From Thermohalobaculum sp039185235 (GTDB lineage: Bacteria; Pseudomonadota; Alphaproteobacteria; Rhodobacterales; Rhodobacteraceae): a stretch of 12,858 nucleotides of DNA. The DNA lies in the NCBI GenBank assembly GCA_039185235.1, contig JBCDAS010000102.1, positions 1 through 12,858 on the forward strand, given 5' to 3'. A program made the translations under genes and the position numbers. Position 1 is the stretch's first letter. Each line of letters opens with the position of its first letter. Below the pieces are notes generated by a model. The model was not told the origin of the DNA, searched no databases, and worked only from the letters and a program-made list of their open reading frames with translations. This document shows positions 1 to 6,699 of this stretch, piece after piece.

Positions 1-528
1 GAATTACCAAAAAATTGACCCATGACGAATTAGCTTTTACCCTGAACACCACCCAGTGCAAAGTTGAAAATAGGCCCTAAAAACGTTGATTTGTTAAAAT
101 GTTCCTATCAAGATATGAGGGTTTGCGATCTCAGTTTGGTCTTCACACACTGATACAGAACCAAATTTGAATATCAGTTCAAGCGCTTGTCCCGACGTTT
201 GGCCCCTATCCTACATTAGATTCTCTCACAGTACTCACCAAATCCTACTTTCTTGAGCACTTCCCTTCCAAATCAGACGATGTGTTCATGTAGGAGATGG
301 AAACATATGGCTTCCATACGCTCTTTTTTCTTTCTTTTTTTTCTACACTTCACTGCTCAGTTGAATGGCACCACTTATCTGTATGACGGCAATAATCATG
401 CCATCGCACTAATATTTTGCGCTACTGTGGTGATCGAAGTTGTCTTCCTTGCCTCAGCGCAATAGATACGTTACTCGCATCGTCTACATCGTGAGTCTTG
501 CCCCTGTTAAAATCCTCGCTGCTTTTAG
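1..528. other. AT-rich left flank without a convincing gene
   Basis: This stretch is clearly richer in A and T than the rest of the window and has no open frame that resembles a known protein. It ends abruptly at about 525-530, where an in-frame stop is followed directly by asparaginase coding sequence. Two similar 11-mers sit near the left edge at 11-21 and 67-77; on the minus strand they read GGGTCAATTTT and GGGCCTATTTT, which is weakly reminiscent of repeated ends in some insertion sequences. I infer foreign or decayed DNA joined to the asparaginase remnant. No origin, tRNA or CRISPR is visible. Confidence 0.5.
307..465 (+). CDS. possible small hydrophobic protein (doubtful)
   Basis: An ATG at 307 opens a 52-codon frame with a GGAG at 292-295, about 11 bases upstream, which is a long spacing. 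The peptide has a Phe-rich hydrophobic stretch at residues 5-14 and a second hydrophobic segment around residues 32-49 (AIALIFCATVVIEVVFLA), so it could be a tiny membrane protein. I do not recognise it. The surrounding DNA is AT-rich, and Phe-rich peptides arise by chance from T-rich tracts, so this may be noise. Confidence 0.2.
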   Translation: MASIRSFFFLFFLHFTAQLNGTTYLYDGNNHAIALIFCATVVIEVVFLASAQ

Positions 529-1098
529 GCAGTAGCGGAGTATCTCGAAATCGACCACCCCGTCCAGCAGGGTGTCAAACAGGTCTCGGCGGAGTTAGCT
601 GAGGAGGACCTGCACGATTTCGCCGTCGATGGCTGTTCGGCTCCCAACTTCGTTCTTTCGATGCGAGGCTTCGCGCAGTCGCTCGCGAAATTCGCCGAGG
701 CAGAGGCGGCGTTTTCAGGCGCTCGGGCTCTCGCGGCAGTCCGATTGCGAGAAGCGATGGCAGCCCATCCTTTGCTTGTTGCAGGAGAGAAGCGGGCTTG
801 CACCGCGTTGATCCGCGCGTCGACAGGAGGCGCCGTTGTGAAAACCGGCGCTGAAGGGGTCTTTGGAGCAATCCTGCCAGAACAGGGCCTCGGGATTGCA
901 ATCAAATGCGATGATGGGTTCAGCCGCGGGTCGGAGACGGCGATGGCAGCCCTCTTGGCCCGCTATGGCGCCCTCGATCCCGAGCACCCAACCTGCAAGG
1001 CCTTCACCGATAGCCCGTTGACCAATAGGCGCGGGATACCGCATGGGCATCTTCGAGCTGGGCCGGAGCTGCGCGAGACCAAAATCGTTTCAACCTGA
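529..1098 (+). pseudogene. L-asparaginase II, 5'-truncated remnant
   Basis: The frame from 529 to the stop at 1098 translates without interruption into the C-terminal part of the asparaginase II family (PF06089; the Rhizobium etli AnsA type that hydrolyses asparagine to aspartate). Recognisable stretches are EYLEIDHPVQQ at the start, DGCSAPNF, LVAGEKRACTALIR, VVKTGAEGVFGAILPEQGLG and, near the end, NRRGIPHGHL. A full-length member is about 330 residues; only about 189 codons remain. The missing N-terminal half holds the Cys-Ser-Gly-Lys-His segment of the active site, so the product would be inactive. A stop codon (526-528) lies immediately upstream and no ribosome-binding site is visible. An internal ATG at 661 could start a shorter product, but it would lack even more of the fold. 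The intact remaining frame suggests a recent truncation by deletion or insertion at about 525-530. Confidence 0.8.
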
Positions 1099-1151
1099 AC
1101 CGGGTTGAAAGAGAATTTTGTTCCAGCCTCAGATACTTGAGCAAAATCCTG

Positions 1152-1176
1152 GGATCTGACCGCTTCATTCAGATCC
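1152..1176. terminator. hairpin between convergent genes
   Basis: GGATCTGA (1152-1159) is perfectly complementary to TCAGATCC (1169-1176) across a 9-base loop. It lies 10 bases beyond the stop of the minus-strand membrane-protein gene and 54 bases beyond the stop of the asparaginase remnant. On the minus strand it is followed after a few bases by a short T4 run. It probably works as a terminator for the minus gene, although the U-tract is weak. Confidence 0.45.
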
Positions 1177-1185
1177 GATTCTGCT

Positions 1186-1506
1186 CTAGCTGGCCAAGTT
1201 GAACAGGAGCGTGATTGGCGAGAACACCGCTGTTCCAATTGGCAGTACGAAGGTGACGGCGATGACCAGAAACAGAATCATCTGGCCCAGTTTCGGCAAC
1301 CCGCTTCGCACCGACCAACGATAAAGCAGGATGTTGATTCCCAGGATCGCGGCCACCACCAGAAGCGACAGCATTGTCCCGGCAAAGGGCCCATGGCTCC
1401 CGGTCAGTCGCGTCATGCCCTGCCAGGCGAACTCACCAAGAATCGGCACCACGATCAGGTTGAAGATGGCGAAAGCACTCACGGCTTTGAACCAGGGTGG
1501 GGTCAT
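1186..1506 (-). CDS. small three-helix membrane protein of unknown function
   Basis: The predicted product is 106 residues starting at the ATG at 1506-1504. The open frame runs further upstream to 1686, but the extra 60 residues are hydrophilic, unlike the rest, and overlap the neighbouring regulator gene, so I chose the inner start. Three hydrophobic segments are visible: residues about 8-28 (VSAFAIFNLIVVPILGEFAW), 41-62 and 74-95, joined by short loops that contain WSVRSGLPK. There is no cleavable signal peptide and no catalytic motif. I do not recognise the family. It is transcribed away from the XRE-cupin operon across a 114-base divergent gap, so the regulator at 1621 may control it too. 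The ribosome-binding site is weak. Confidence 0.6.
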   Translation of the reverse strand: MTPPWFKAVSAFAIFNLIVVPILGEFAWQGMTRLTGSHGPFAGTMLSLLVVAAILGINILLYRWSVRSGLPKLGQMILFLVIAVTFVLPIGTAVFSPITLLFNLAS

Positions 1507-1620
1507 GACTGGAATTCCAAACCGCCGCTCCCAACGCGGCTGAAGCTGTTTATCCTGCGTAAATCGACAGATCGAGTCGCAATTGGTCGTGACAGCCGTG
1601 AAAAAATATGGAAGATTTTC
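1507..1620. promoter_or_regulatory. divergent promoter/operator region of the demethylation operon
   Basis: This 114-base gap separates the minus-strand membrane-protein start from the plus-strand regulator start and should contain promoters in both directions. The clearest signal is the ribosome-binding site GGAAG at 1610-1614, six bases before the ATG at 1621, which fixes the regulator start. Short inverted repeats occur: GCCGC (1524-1528) with GCGGC (1536-1540), and CGAC (1565-1568) with GTCG (1576-1579). Either could be an operator for the XRE-cupin protein, but they are short. I see no good match to a -35/-10 pair. Confidence 0.4.
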
Positions 1621-2262
1621 ATGACTGCACTCGGGCAGGAAGACCCGAAGCTTGGGACCGCGACCATGCCAAACGATTTGAGCCAAGCACTCGATGTGCT
1701 GCCTGAGACCCGGGCCCGCGGCGTGGGCGCCGATCTTCGCGGTTTGCGCAAGGCACGCGGCCTGACGCTGTCAGAGCTTGCTTTGCAAGTCGGCCGCTCG
1801 GTCGGTTGGTTATCCGAGGTTGAGCGGGACTTGAAAGAGCCAACAATCGCGGATCTCCGTCGCCTTGCAGATGCACTCGATCAACCGCTCAGCCTTTTCT
1901 TCGGCCAACAGGACGGGCCGGAGGAAGAGCGCGGCTATGTCGTTCGCAACACCAACCGCCGCGCACTTGGCAATGCCGAGGAGGGGCTTGTCGAACAGCT
2001 TCTCTCCCCGGATCTCTCCGGCTCATTCGAAATCGTCCGCTCGGTCTTTGATCCCGGTGCCGAACTGGCAGAGCCTGCCCAACGCGCAACTGAAGAGGCA
2101 GGCTACATCATCGACGGCGTTCTCGATCTTTGGATCGGCGAGCGTCACTTCCACCTCGAACCCGGCGATAGCTTCCGCTTTGCCGGCGAGCCTTACCGCT
2201 GGCGCAACCCTGGCGCGACACCTGCAGTCGTGATCTGGGTCATCGCGCCTCCCGTCTATTAA
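1621..2262 (+). CDS. XRE-family transcriptional regulator with C-terminal cupin
   Basis: The 213-residue product has an N-terminal XRE/Cro-type helix-turn-helix at about residues 37-95 (LRGLRKARGLTLSELALQVG, then SVGWLSEVERDLKEPTIADL) and a C-terminal cupin_2 barrel at about 138-208 (EEAGYIIDGVLDLWIGERHF, then LEPGDSFRF). This is the PuuR-like layout: the HTH binds DNA and the cupin senses a small metabolite. The ATG at 1621 has GGAAG six bases upstream; a second ATG at 1666 has no ribosome-binding site. The stop is 19 bases before the first dehydrogenase, so the regulator is probably the first gene of the operon and may control its own synthesis. XRE-cupin regulators often govern betaine, polyamine or amino-acid use. 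The ligand here is unknown but is probably the operon's substrate or a product. Confidence 0.88.
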   Translation: MTALGQEDPKLGTATMPNDLSQALDVLPETRARGVGADLRGLRKARGLTLSELALQVGRSVGWLSEVERDLKEPTIADLRRLADALDQPLSLFFGQQDGPEEERGYVVRNTNRRALGNAEEGLVEQLLSPDLSGSFEIVRSVFDPGAELAEPAQRATEEAGYIIDGVLDLWIGERHFHLEPGDSFRFAGEPYRWRNPGATPAVVIWVIAPPVY

Positions 2263-2270
2263 CCCATCTC

Positions 2271-2276
2271 AGGAGA
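2271..2276 (+). promoter_or_regulatory. ribosome-binding site of dehydrogenase 1
   Basis: AGGAGA lies five bases before the ATG at 2282. It is a strong Shine-Dalgarno sequence and supports that start, which also aligns with the start of the second paralogue (MAEIP versus MADLP). Confidence 0.75.
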
Positions 2277-2281
2277 CCGTC

Positions 2282-4717
2282 ATGGCCGAGATCCCATCCA
2301 CAGCCCGTGTTGTCGTCATCGGAGGCGGTGCCGTAGGGGCATCCTGCCTTTACCACCTCGCTCTGAAGGGTTGGACCGACTGTGTGCTGATCGAGAAGAA
2401 CGAGCTGACATCGGGCTCCACCTGGCACGCGGCGGGGAATGTGCCGACCTTCTCGGCCTCTTGGTCGATCATGAACATGCAGCGCTATTCGACCGAGCTT
2501 TATCGTGGTTTGGCCGAGGCGGTGGACTATCCGATGAACTACCACGTTACCGGCTCGATCCGGTTGGCGCATTCCAAGGAACGGATGCAGGAGTTCGAAC
2601 GTGCCTGCGGCATGGGCCGTTATCAGGGCATGAACCTGACCATGTGCACGCCGGAGGGGCTGCGCGAGTGGTATCCCTATCTGGAGCTCCACGACCTCGA
2701 AGGCGGCATGCATGATCCATATGACGGCGATATCGACCCGGCCCAGCTTACCCAAGCCTTGGCCAAGGGCGCCCGGGACAAAGGCCAGCAGATCATCCGC
2801 TTCACCTCGGTCACCGGCGCGCGGCGCGAAGGCTCGGAATGGGTGGTGGAGACCGACAAAGGCGAGATCCGCTGCGAATACGTGGTCAATGCCGCGGGCT
2901 ACCGCGCGCAAGAGATTGGCGCCATGTTCGGCCGCAAGGTGCCGATGGCCACCATGTCCCACCAATACATCCTGTTCGATGAGCACCCGGAGCTGATCGA
3001 ACGCACCAAGGAGAAGGGCAAACTGCCGCTTCTCCGCGACGTGGACAGCTCCTACTACTTGCGCCAGGAGAAAAATGGCTTCAACCTCGGCCCTTACGAG
3101 CGGAATTGCCGGGCGCATTGGCATACCGCTGACGACCCGATGCCCGAGGATTTCTCGTTCCAGCTCTACCCCGACGATCTCGACCGGCTGGAGTGGTATC
3201 TGGAGGATGCTATTGCCCGCGTACCGCTGGTCGGCGAGGCAGGGGTCTACAAGGTCATCAATGGCCCGATCCCTTACACTCCTGACGGCAATCCGCTAAT
3301 CGGCCCGATGCCGGGCGTGCCGAACGCGTTCGAGGCCTGCGTTTTCACCTTCGGCATCGCCCAGGGCGGCGGCGCGGGCAAAGTGCTGGCCGAGTGGGTG
3401 GTCGAGGGCGGCACCGAATGGGATATGTGGTCCGTCGACCCGCGCCGGTTTGGCGATTGGTGCGACCATGACCATTGCGTGGCCAAAGCCATGGAGGTCT
3501 ATGGCCACGAATATGCGATGCACTTCCCGCATCACGAATGGCCCGCCGGGCGCGACAAGCGCCTTGGCCCAAACGATGCCAAGATCCGTGAGCTTGGCGG
3601 CGTCATGGGCGCCTATGGCGGTTGGGAGCGGGCAAACTGGTTCGCGAAGCCGGGTGATGACACCTCGGAAGAGGCAACCAAAACCTGGGCGCGTTCCGGC
3701 CCGTGGGAGCCTCGGGTGCGCGAGGAATGCGAGGCGGTCCGCGATGCTTGCGGCGTGTTGGACCTGCCAGGTTTCTCGCGCTTCAAGGTGGCAGGCGAGG
3801 GCGCCGATGAATGGCTCCGCGGCCTGACCTGCGGCGCGCTGCCAAAGATCGGTCGCCTCGGTCTCGTGTATTTTGCCGATCACCGCGGCCGGATCGTGAC
3901 CGAGATGTCGATCACCCGGATGGCCGAGGATGACTACACACTGATCACCGCGGCCACCGCGCAGTTGCATGACCATGATTGGCTCTTGCGCCATTTGCCG
4001 AATGGCAGCCCTATCACCATCGAGGACGTAACCGAGACGATGAGCACGCTCATTGTTACGGGCCCAACCTCGCGGGATGTCCTCGGTGGCCTATGCGATG
4101 CGGATCTGACGCAACCCTGGCTGAGCCACCAGGAGAGCGAGATCGCGGGCCAATGGGTCCGGCTGCTTCGCGTCTCATTCGCGGGCGAGTTGGGATGGGA
4201 AGTCCATGCCCTCACCGATGGCATGTCGCAGGTCTATGAAGCGGTTCTGGATGCTGGAGCAAAACCGTTCGGCATGTTCGCCCTCGACAGCCTGCGGATG
4301 GAAAAAGGCTACCGGACCTGGAAAGGTGATCTCTCGACCGACTACACGCTATTCCAAGCGGGTCTAGGCCGCTTTGTTCGGCTGAACAAGCCCCAGGACT
4401 TCCCGGGCAAGACCGCGCTGATGAACGAGCAGCAACAGGGGTCGACCCGCGCGTTCGCAACCATGGTGCTCAAAGCCAATGGCCATGATGCCCCCTATAT
4501 GTCGAACGTCTGGAAGGGTGATGAGCATGTCGGCGAGACGACCTCGGGTGGCTGGGGCTATCGCGTCGGCGCCTCCATCGCCTTGGGCATCGTCCGGCCA
4601 GACTGTGCCGAGCCTGGGACCGAGTTGGAAGTTGAGATCTATGGCGAGCGGATCAAGGCCGTCGTACAGCAAGATCAACCCCTCTGGGACCCTGAGAACC
4701 AGCGACTTCGTTCATGA
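2282..4717 (+). CDS. FAD-dependent dehydrogenase/GcvT fusion 1 (dimethylglycine/sarcosine dehydrogenase-like)
   Basis: The 811-residue product has the full layout of mitochondrial dimethylglycine and sarcosine dehydrogenases. A DAO FAD-binding oxidase domain (about 8-370) opens with VVVIGGGAVGASCLYHL. An FAO_M linker follows (about 375-430), then a GcvT folate-binding domain (about 430-710) and its C-terminal barrel (about 720-805), ending with PLWDPENQRLR. The motif ELTSGSTWHAAG places His49 where the family attaches FAD covalently. MSHQY (225-229) matches the active-site His/Tyr region of dimethylglycine oxidase. The enzyme should oxidise an N-methyl group and pass the one-carbon unit to tetrahydrofolate. 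At the folate-coupling position the protein has Glu541 (RIVTEMSI), where the downstream paralogue has Asp. Its TGA overlaps the ATG of the next gene (ATGA), so the two are probably translationally coupled. The substrate is not decided by sequence. Confidence 0.9.
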   Translation: MAEIPSTARVVVIGGGAVGASCLYHLALKGWTDCVLIEKNELTSGSTWHAAGNVPTFSASWSIMNMQRYSTELYRGLAEAVDYPMNYHVTGSIRLAHSKERMQEFERACGMGRYQGMNLTMCTPEGLREWYPYLELHDLEGGMHDPYDGDIDPAQLTQALAKGARDKGQQIIRFTSVTGARREGSEWVVETDKGEIRCEYVVNAAGYRAQEIGAMFGRKVPMATMSHQYILFDEHPELIERTKEKGKLPLLRDVDSSYYLRQEKNGFNLGPYERNCRAHWHTADDPMPEDFSFQLYPDDLDRLEWYLEDAIARVPLVGEAGVYKVINGPIPYTPDGNPLIGPMPGVPNAFEACVFTFGIAQGGGAGKVLAEWVVEGGTEWDMWSVDPRRFGDWCDHDHCVAKAMEVYGHEYAMHFPHHEWPAGRDKRLGPNDAKIRELGGVMGAYGGWERANWFAKPGDDTSEEATKTWARSGPWEPRVREECEAVRDACGVLDLPGFSRFKVAGEGADEWLRGLTCGALPKIGRLGLVYFADHRGRIVTEMSITRMAEDDYTLITAATAQLHDHDWLLRHLPNGSPITIEDVTETMSTLIVTGPTSRDVLGGLCDADLTQPWLSHQESEIAGQWVRLLRVSFAGELGWEVHALTDGMSQVYEAVLDAGAKPFGMFALDSLRMEKGYRTWKGDLSTDYTLFQAGLGRFVRLNKPQDFPGKTALMNEQQQGSTRAFATMVLKANGHDAPYMSNVWKGDEHVGETTSGGWGYRVGASIALGIVRPDCAEPGTELEVEIYGERIKAVVQQDQPLWDPENQRLRS

Positions 4718-5622
4718 GCCGCGTTGTGCTGATGGACGGCGGAATGGGCCAAGAGCTCATCCGCCGGGCCAAGGGAGAGCCTACCCCCGCCTGGTCTGCT
4801 CAGGTGATGGATCTGGAGCCGGAACTGGTCCACCAGGTGCATCTTGAGAACATCCAGGCCGGGGCCCGCGCGATTATCGTCAACGCCTACTCGGTCATGC
4901 GGTCGCGTCTGGTCGCAGTCGGCAAAGTCGATCGGTTCGAAGCGCTCCAGCGCAAAGCCTGCGAACTTGCAACTCAGGCACGCGATGACAGCGGCGAGGA
5001 TGTGGCGCTGTCCGGTTGCCTGTCGCCTTTTGGCTGGTCATACCGGCCAGAGCTCAATCCGGGCGTTGAAGAGATGCTGCCCGTCTATCGCGAGGTCGCT
5101 CAGATCCAGGCCGAGTATGTCGACGTGATCCTCTGCGAGACGATGGGCTCGGGTGAAGAGGCGCTCGCGGCAGCCACGGCAGCCGCTGAAACTGGCAAAC
5201 CGGTTTGGGTCGCCTGGACGATCAAGGATGATGGCACGGGCCGGGTCCGCTCGGGCGAGACCCTGGCCGAGGCGAACGCAATGCTGGGCGACCTGCCAAT
5301 CGCAGCGCGTTTCGTGAACTGTGCCCGTCCCGAATCGATCGATGCGGGCATGTCAGAGCTGCTCGGTCTTGGCGGGACGCTTGGCATCTATGCGAACGGC
5401 TTTACCGGGATCAAAGACTATTTCACGGCGGGAACGACCGTTGAGGGTCTCGAGGCACGCGCAGATCTTGGCCCCGCACAATACGCAGATTTCGCGATGA
5501 AATGGGTCGAGCAGGGCGTCGAGATCATCGGCGGCTGCTGTGAGATCTCGCCCGCGCATATCGAGGAGCTTTCGAACCGGCTCAAAGCCGCTGGATATGA
5601 GGTCGGGAGCCTGCCTGCGTGA
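4714..5622 (+). CDS. homocysteine S-methyltransferase family protein (BHMT-like)
   Basis: The 302-residue product belongs to the zinc-dependent homocysteine S-methyltransferase family (PF02574), which includes betaine-homocysteine methyltransferase and MmuM. The N-terminal DGGMGQEL (8-15) is the family signature. Zinc ligands are visible as Cys203 in FVNCA and the pair Cys275-Cys276 in GGCC. At 302 residues it is a single TIM barrel without the C-terminal oligomerisation arm of animal BHMT. It would move a methyl group from a methylated substrate to homocysteine, giving methionine. It is sandwiched between the FAD/GcvT dehydrogenase and a reductase, starts at the ATGA overlap (4714-4717) and ends in a GTGA overlap (5619-5622). 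That context suggests it removes the first methyl of a trimethylated compound such as glycine betaine. S-methylmethionine or dimethylsulfoniopropionate are alternatives. The family is sure; the donor is not. Confidence 0.88.
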   Translation: MSRVVLMDGGMGQELIRRAKGEPTPAWSAQVMDLEPELVHQVHLENIQAGARAIIVNAYSVMRSRLVAVGKVDRFEALQRKACELATQARDDSGEDVALSGCLSPFGWSYRPELNPGVEEMLPVYREVAQIQAEYVDVILCETMGSGEEALAAATAAAETGKPVWVAWTIKDDGTGRVRSGETLAEANAMLGDLPIAARFVNCARPESIDAGMSELLGLGGTLGIYANGFTGIKDYFTAGTTVEGLEARADLGPAQYADFAMKWVEQGVEIIGGCCEISPAHIEELSNRLKAAGYEVGSLPA

Positions 5623-6698
5623 CCCTTCCCGCCACCATGTCCGGCGTTCAACTCACGGGTCATGGCGGCCCGGAAGTGCTCCTCTGGAATGACGCGATTG
5701 CGATGCCTCTGCCAGGGCCGGGAGAGGTGTTGGTCCGCGTGCTCGCGGCGGGGGTCAACAACACCGATATCAACACGCGCACCGGCTGGTATGCGAAGGA
5801 GGTCCGCGAAGCGACCGATAGTGCAGGGGCTGGCGAGGTCGAAGCCGGTGGCTGGGGTGGCGCTTTGGCCTTCCCCCGGATTCAAGGCGGGGACCTCTGC
5901 GGTCGGGTGCTGGCGCTGGGGCAGGGCGTCGCCGAATTCGGGATTGGCCAACGCGTGACCTGTCCGATCAACCAGCCGATACCAACCGAAGACAACCCGG
6001 TCGGCTTCGTCGCGCTTGGGTCCGAGTATGACGGGGCCTTCGCCCAGTACTGCCGGGTGCCTGCAAACCAACTCTTCGACGTGACGTCTTCCCCGCTGAG
6101 CGATGTCGAGATCGCAGCTATCCCGTGTGCCTATGGAACCGCCGAGAATCTAGTCGTTCGCGCGGGCGTTGATGCCGGGGATCGCGTCTTCATCACCGGC
6201 GCCTCTGGCGGGGTTGGGATGGCCGCCGTGCAACTCGCCAAGCTCCGCGGGGCGCATGTCACGGCCCAAGCCTCCGGTCCCAAACAGCAAGCGGTCCTCG
6301 ATGCGGGTGCAGACGCGGTGGTTGACCGGGGCGAGGTTCCGGAACCCAGCTCCATCACCGTGGCTATCGATATCGCGGGCGGCCCATCTTGGGGCAGCGT
6401 GATCGAGGCCCTTCGACCCGGCGGGCGCTATGCCACCTCGGGCGCGATCGCAGGGCCGATCGTCGAGGCGGATCTCCGGACGCTCTATCTCAACGACATC
6501 ACGATCTACGGTTGCACTTACCAACCGCGCGAGGTCTTCCAGGGCCTCGTTGATCTGATCAATGCTGGCACGATCCGCCCGTTGATCTCCGCGACCTATC
6601 CGATGGCTGAAATCGCCCAAGCCCAAGCTGATTTCGCCCAGAAACGCTATCCCGGGAAGCTGGTTCTGATCCCCCCCGGACTTGATGAGGAGACCTGA
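5619..6698 (+). CDS. medium-chain dehydrogenase/reductase, zinc-less quinone-oxidoreductase type
   Basis: The product is 359 residues from the GTG at 5619, which overlaps the preceding stop (GTGA). An ATG at 5637 (residue 7, MSGVQL) is an equally plausible start. The fold is a GroES-like N-terminal domain followed by a Rossmann domain with ITGASGGVGMAAVQLAK (192-208), which binds NAD(P)H. The usual catalytic zinc cysteine is replaced: the motif reads AAGVNNTDIN (44-53), so the enzyme is probably of the zinc-independent quinone-oxidoreductase kind. A Gly/Ala-rich insertion lies at about 64-85 before FPRIQGGDLCG. It is often labelled just alcohol dehydrogenase. It lies inside the operon, one base before the next start after its stop, so it should act in the same pathway, but no step of plain betaine demethylation needs it. 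Reduction of an enoyl or aldehyde intermediate is possible. Confidence 0.85.
   Translation: MTLPATMSGVQLTGHGGPEVLLWNDAIAMPLPGPGEVLVRVLAAGVNNTDINTRTGWYAKEVREATDSAGAGEVEAGGWGGALAFPRIQGGDLCGRVLALGQGVAEFGIGQRVTCPINQPIPTEDNPVGFVALGSEYDGAFAQYCRVPANQLFDVTSSPLSDVEIAAIPCAYGTAENLVVRAGVDAGDRVFITGASGGVGMAAVQLAKLRGAHVTAQASGPKQQAVLDAGADAVVDRGEVPEPSSITVAIDIAGGPSWGSVIEALRPGGRYATSGAIAGPIVEADLRTLYLNDITIYGCTYQPREVFQGLVDLINAGTIRPLISATYPMAEIAQAQADFAQKRYPGKLVLIPPGLDEET
6687..6693 (+). promoter_or_regulatory. ribosome-binding site that sets the start of dehydrogenase 2
   Basis: GAGGAGA is six bases upstream of the ATG at 6700. It rules against the upstream TTG at 6682, which lies before it in the same frame and would add six residues not seen in the paralogue. 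Confidence 0.75.
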
Positions 6699-6699
6699 C

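Noticed and set aside
1393..1620. 76-codon upstream extension of the regulator frame
   Set aside because: It overlaps the membrane-protein gene on the other strand, has no family similarity, and the ATG at 1621 has a good ribosome-binding site.
1507..1686. 60-codon upstream extension of the membrane-protein frame
   Set aside because: Hydrophilic sequence unlike the rest and overlapping the regulator coding region; the inner ATG at 1506 gives a sensible three-helix protein.
2240..3124. 294-codon minus-strand open frame
   Set aside because: Antisense shadow of dehydrogenase 1 with no recognisable domain.
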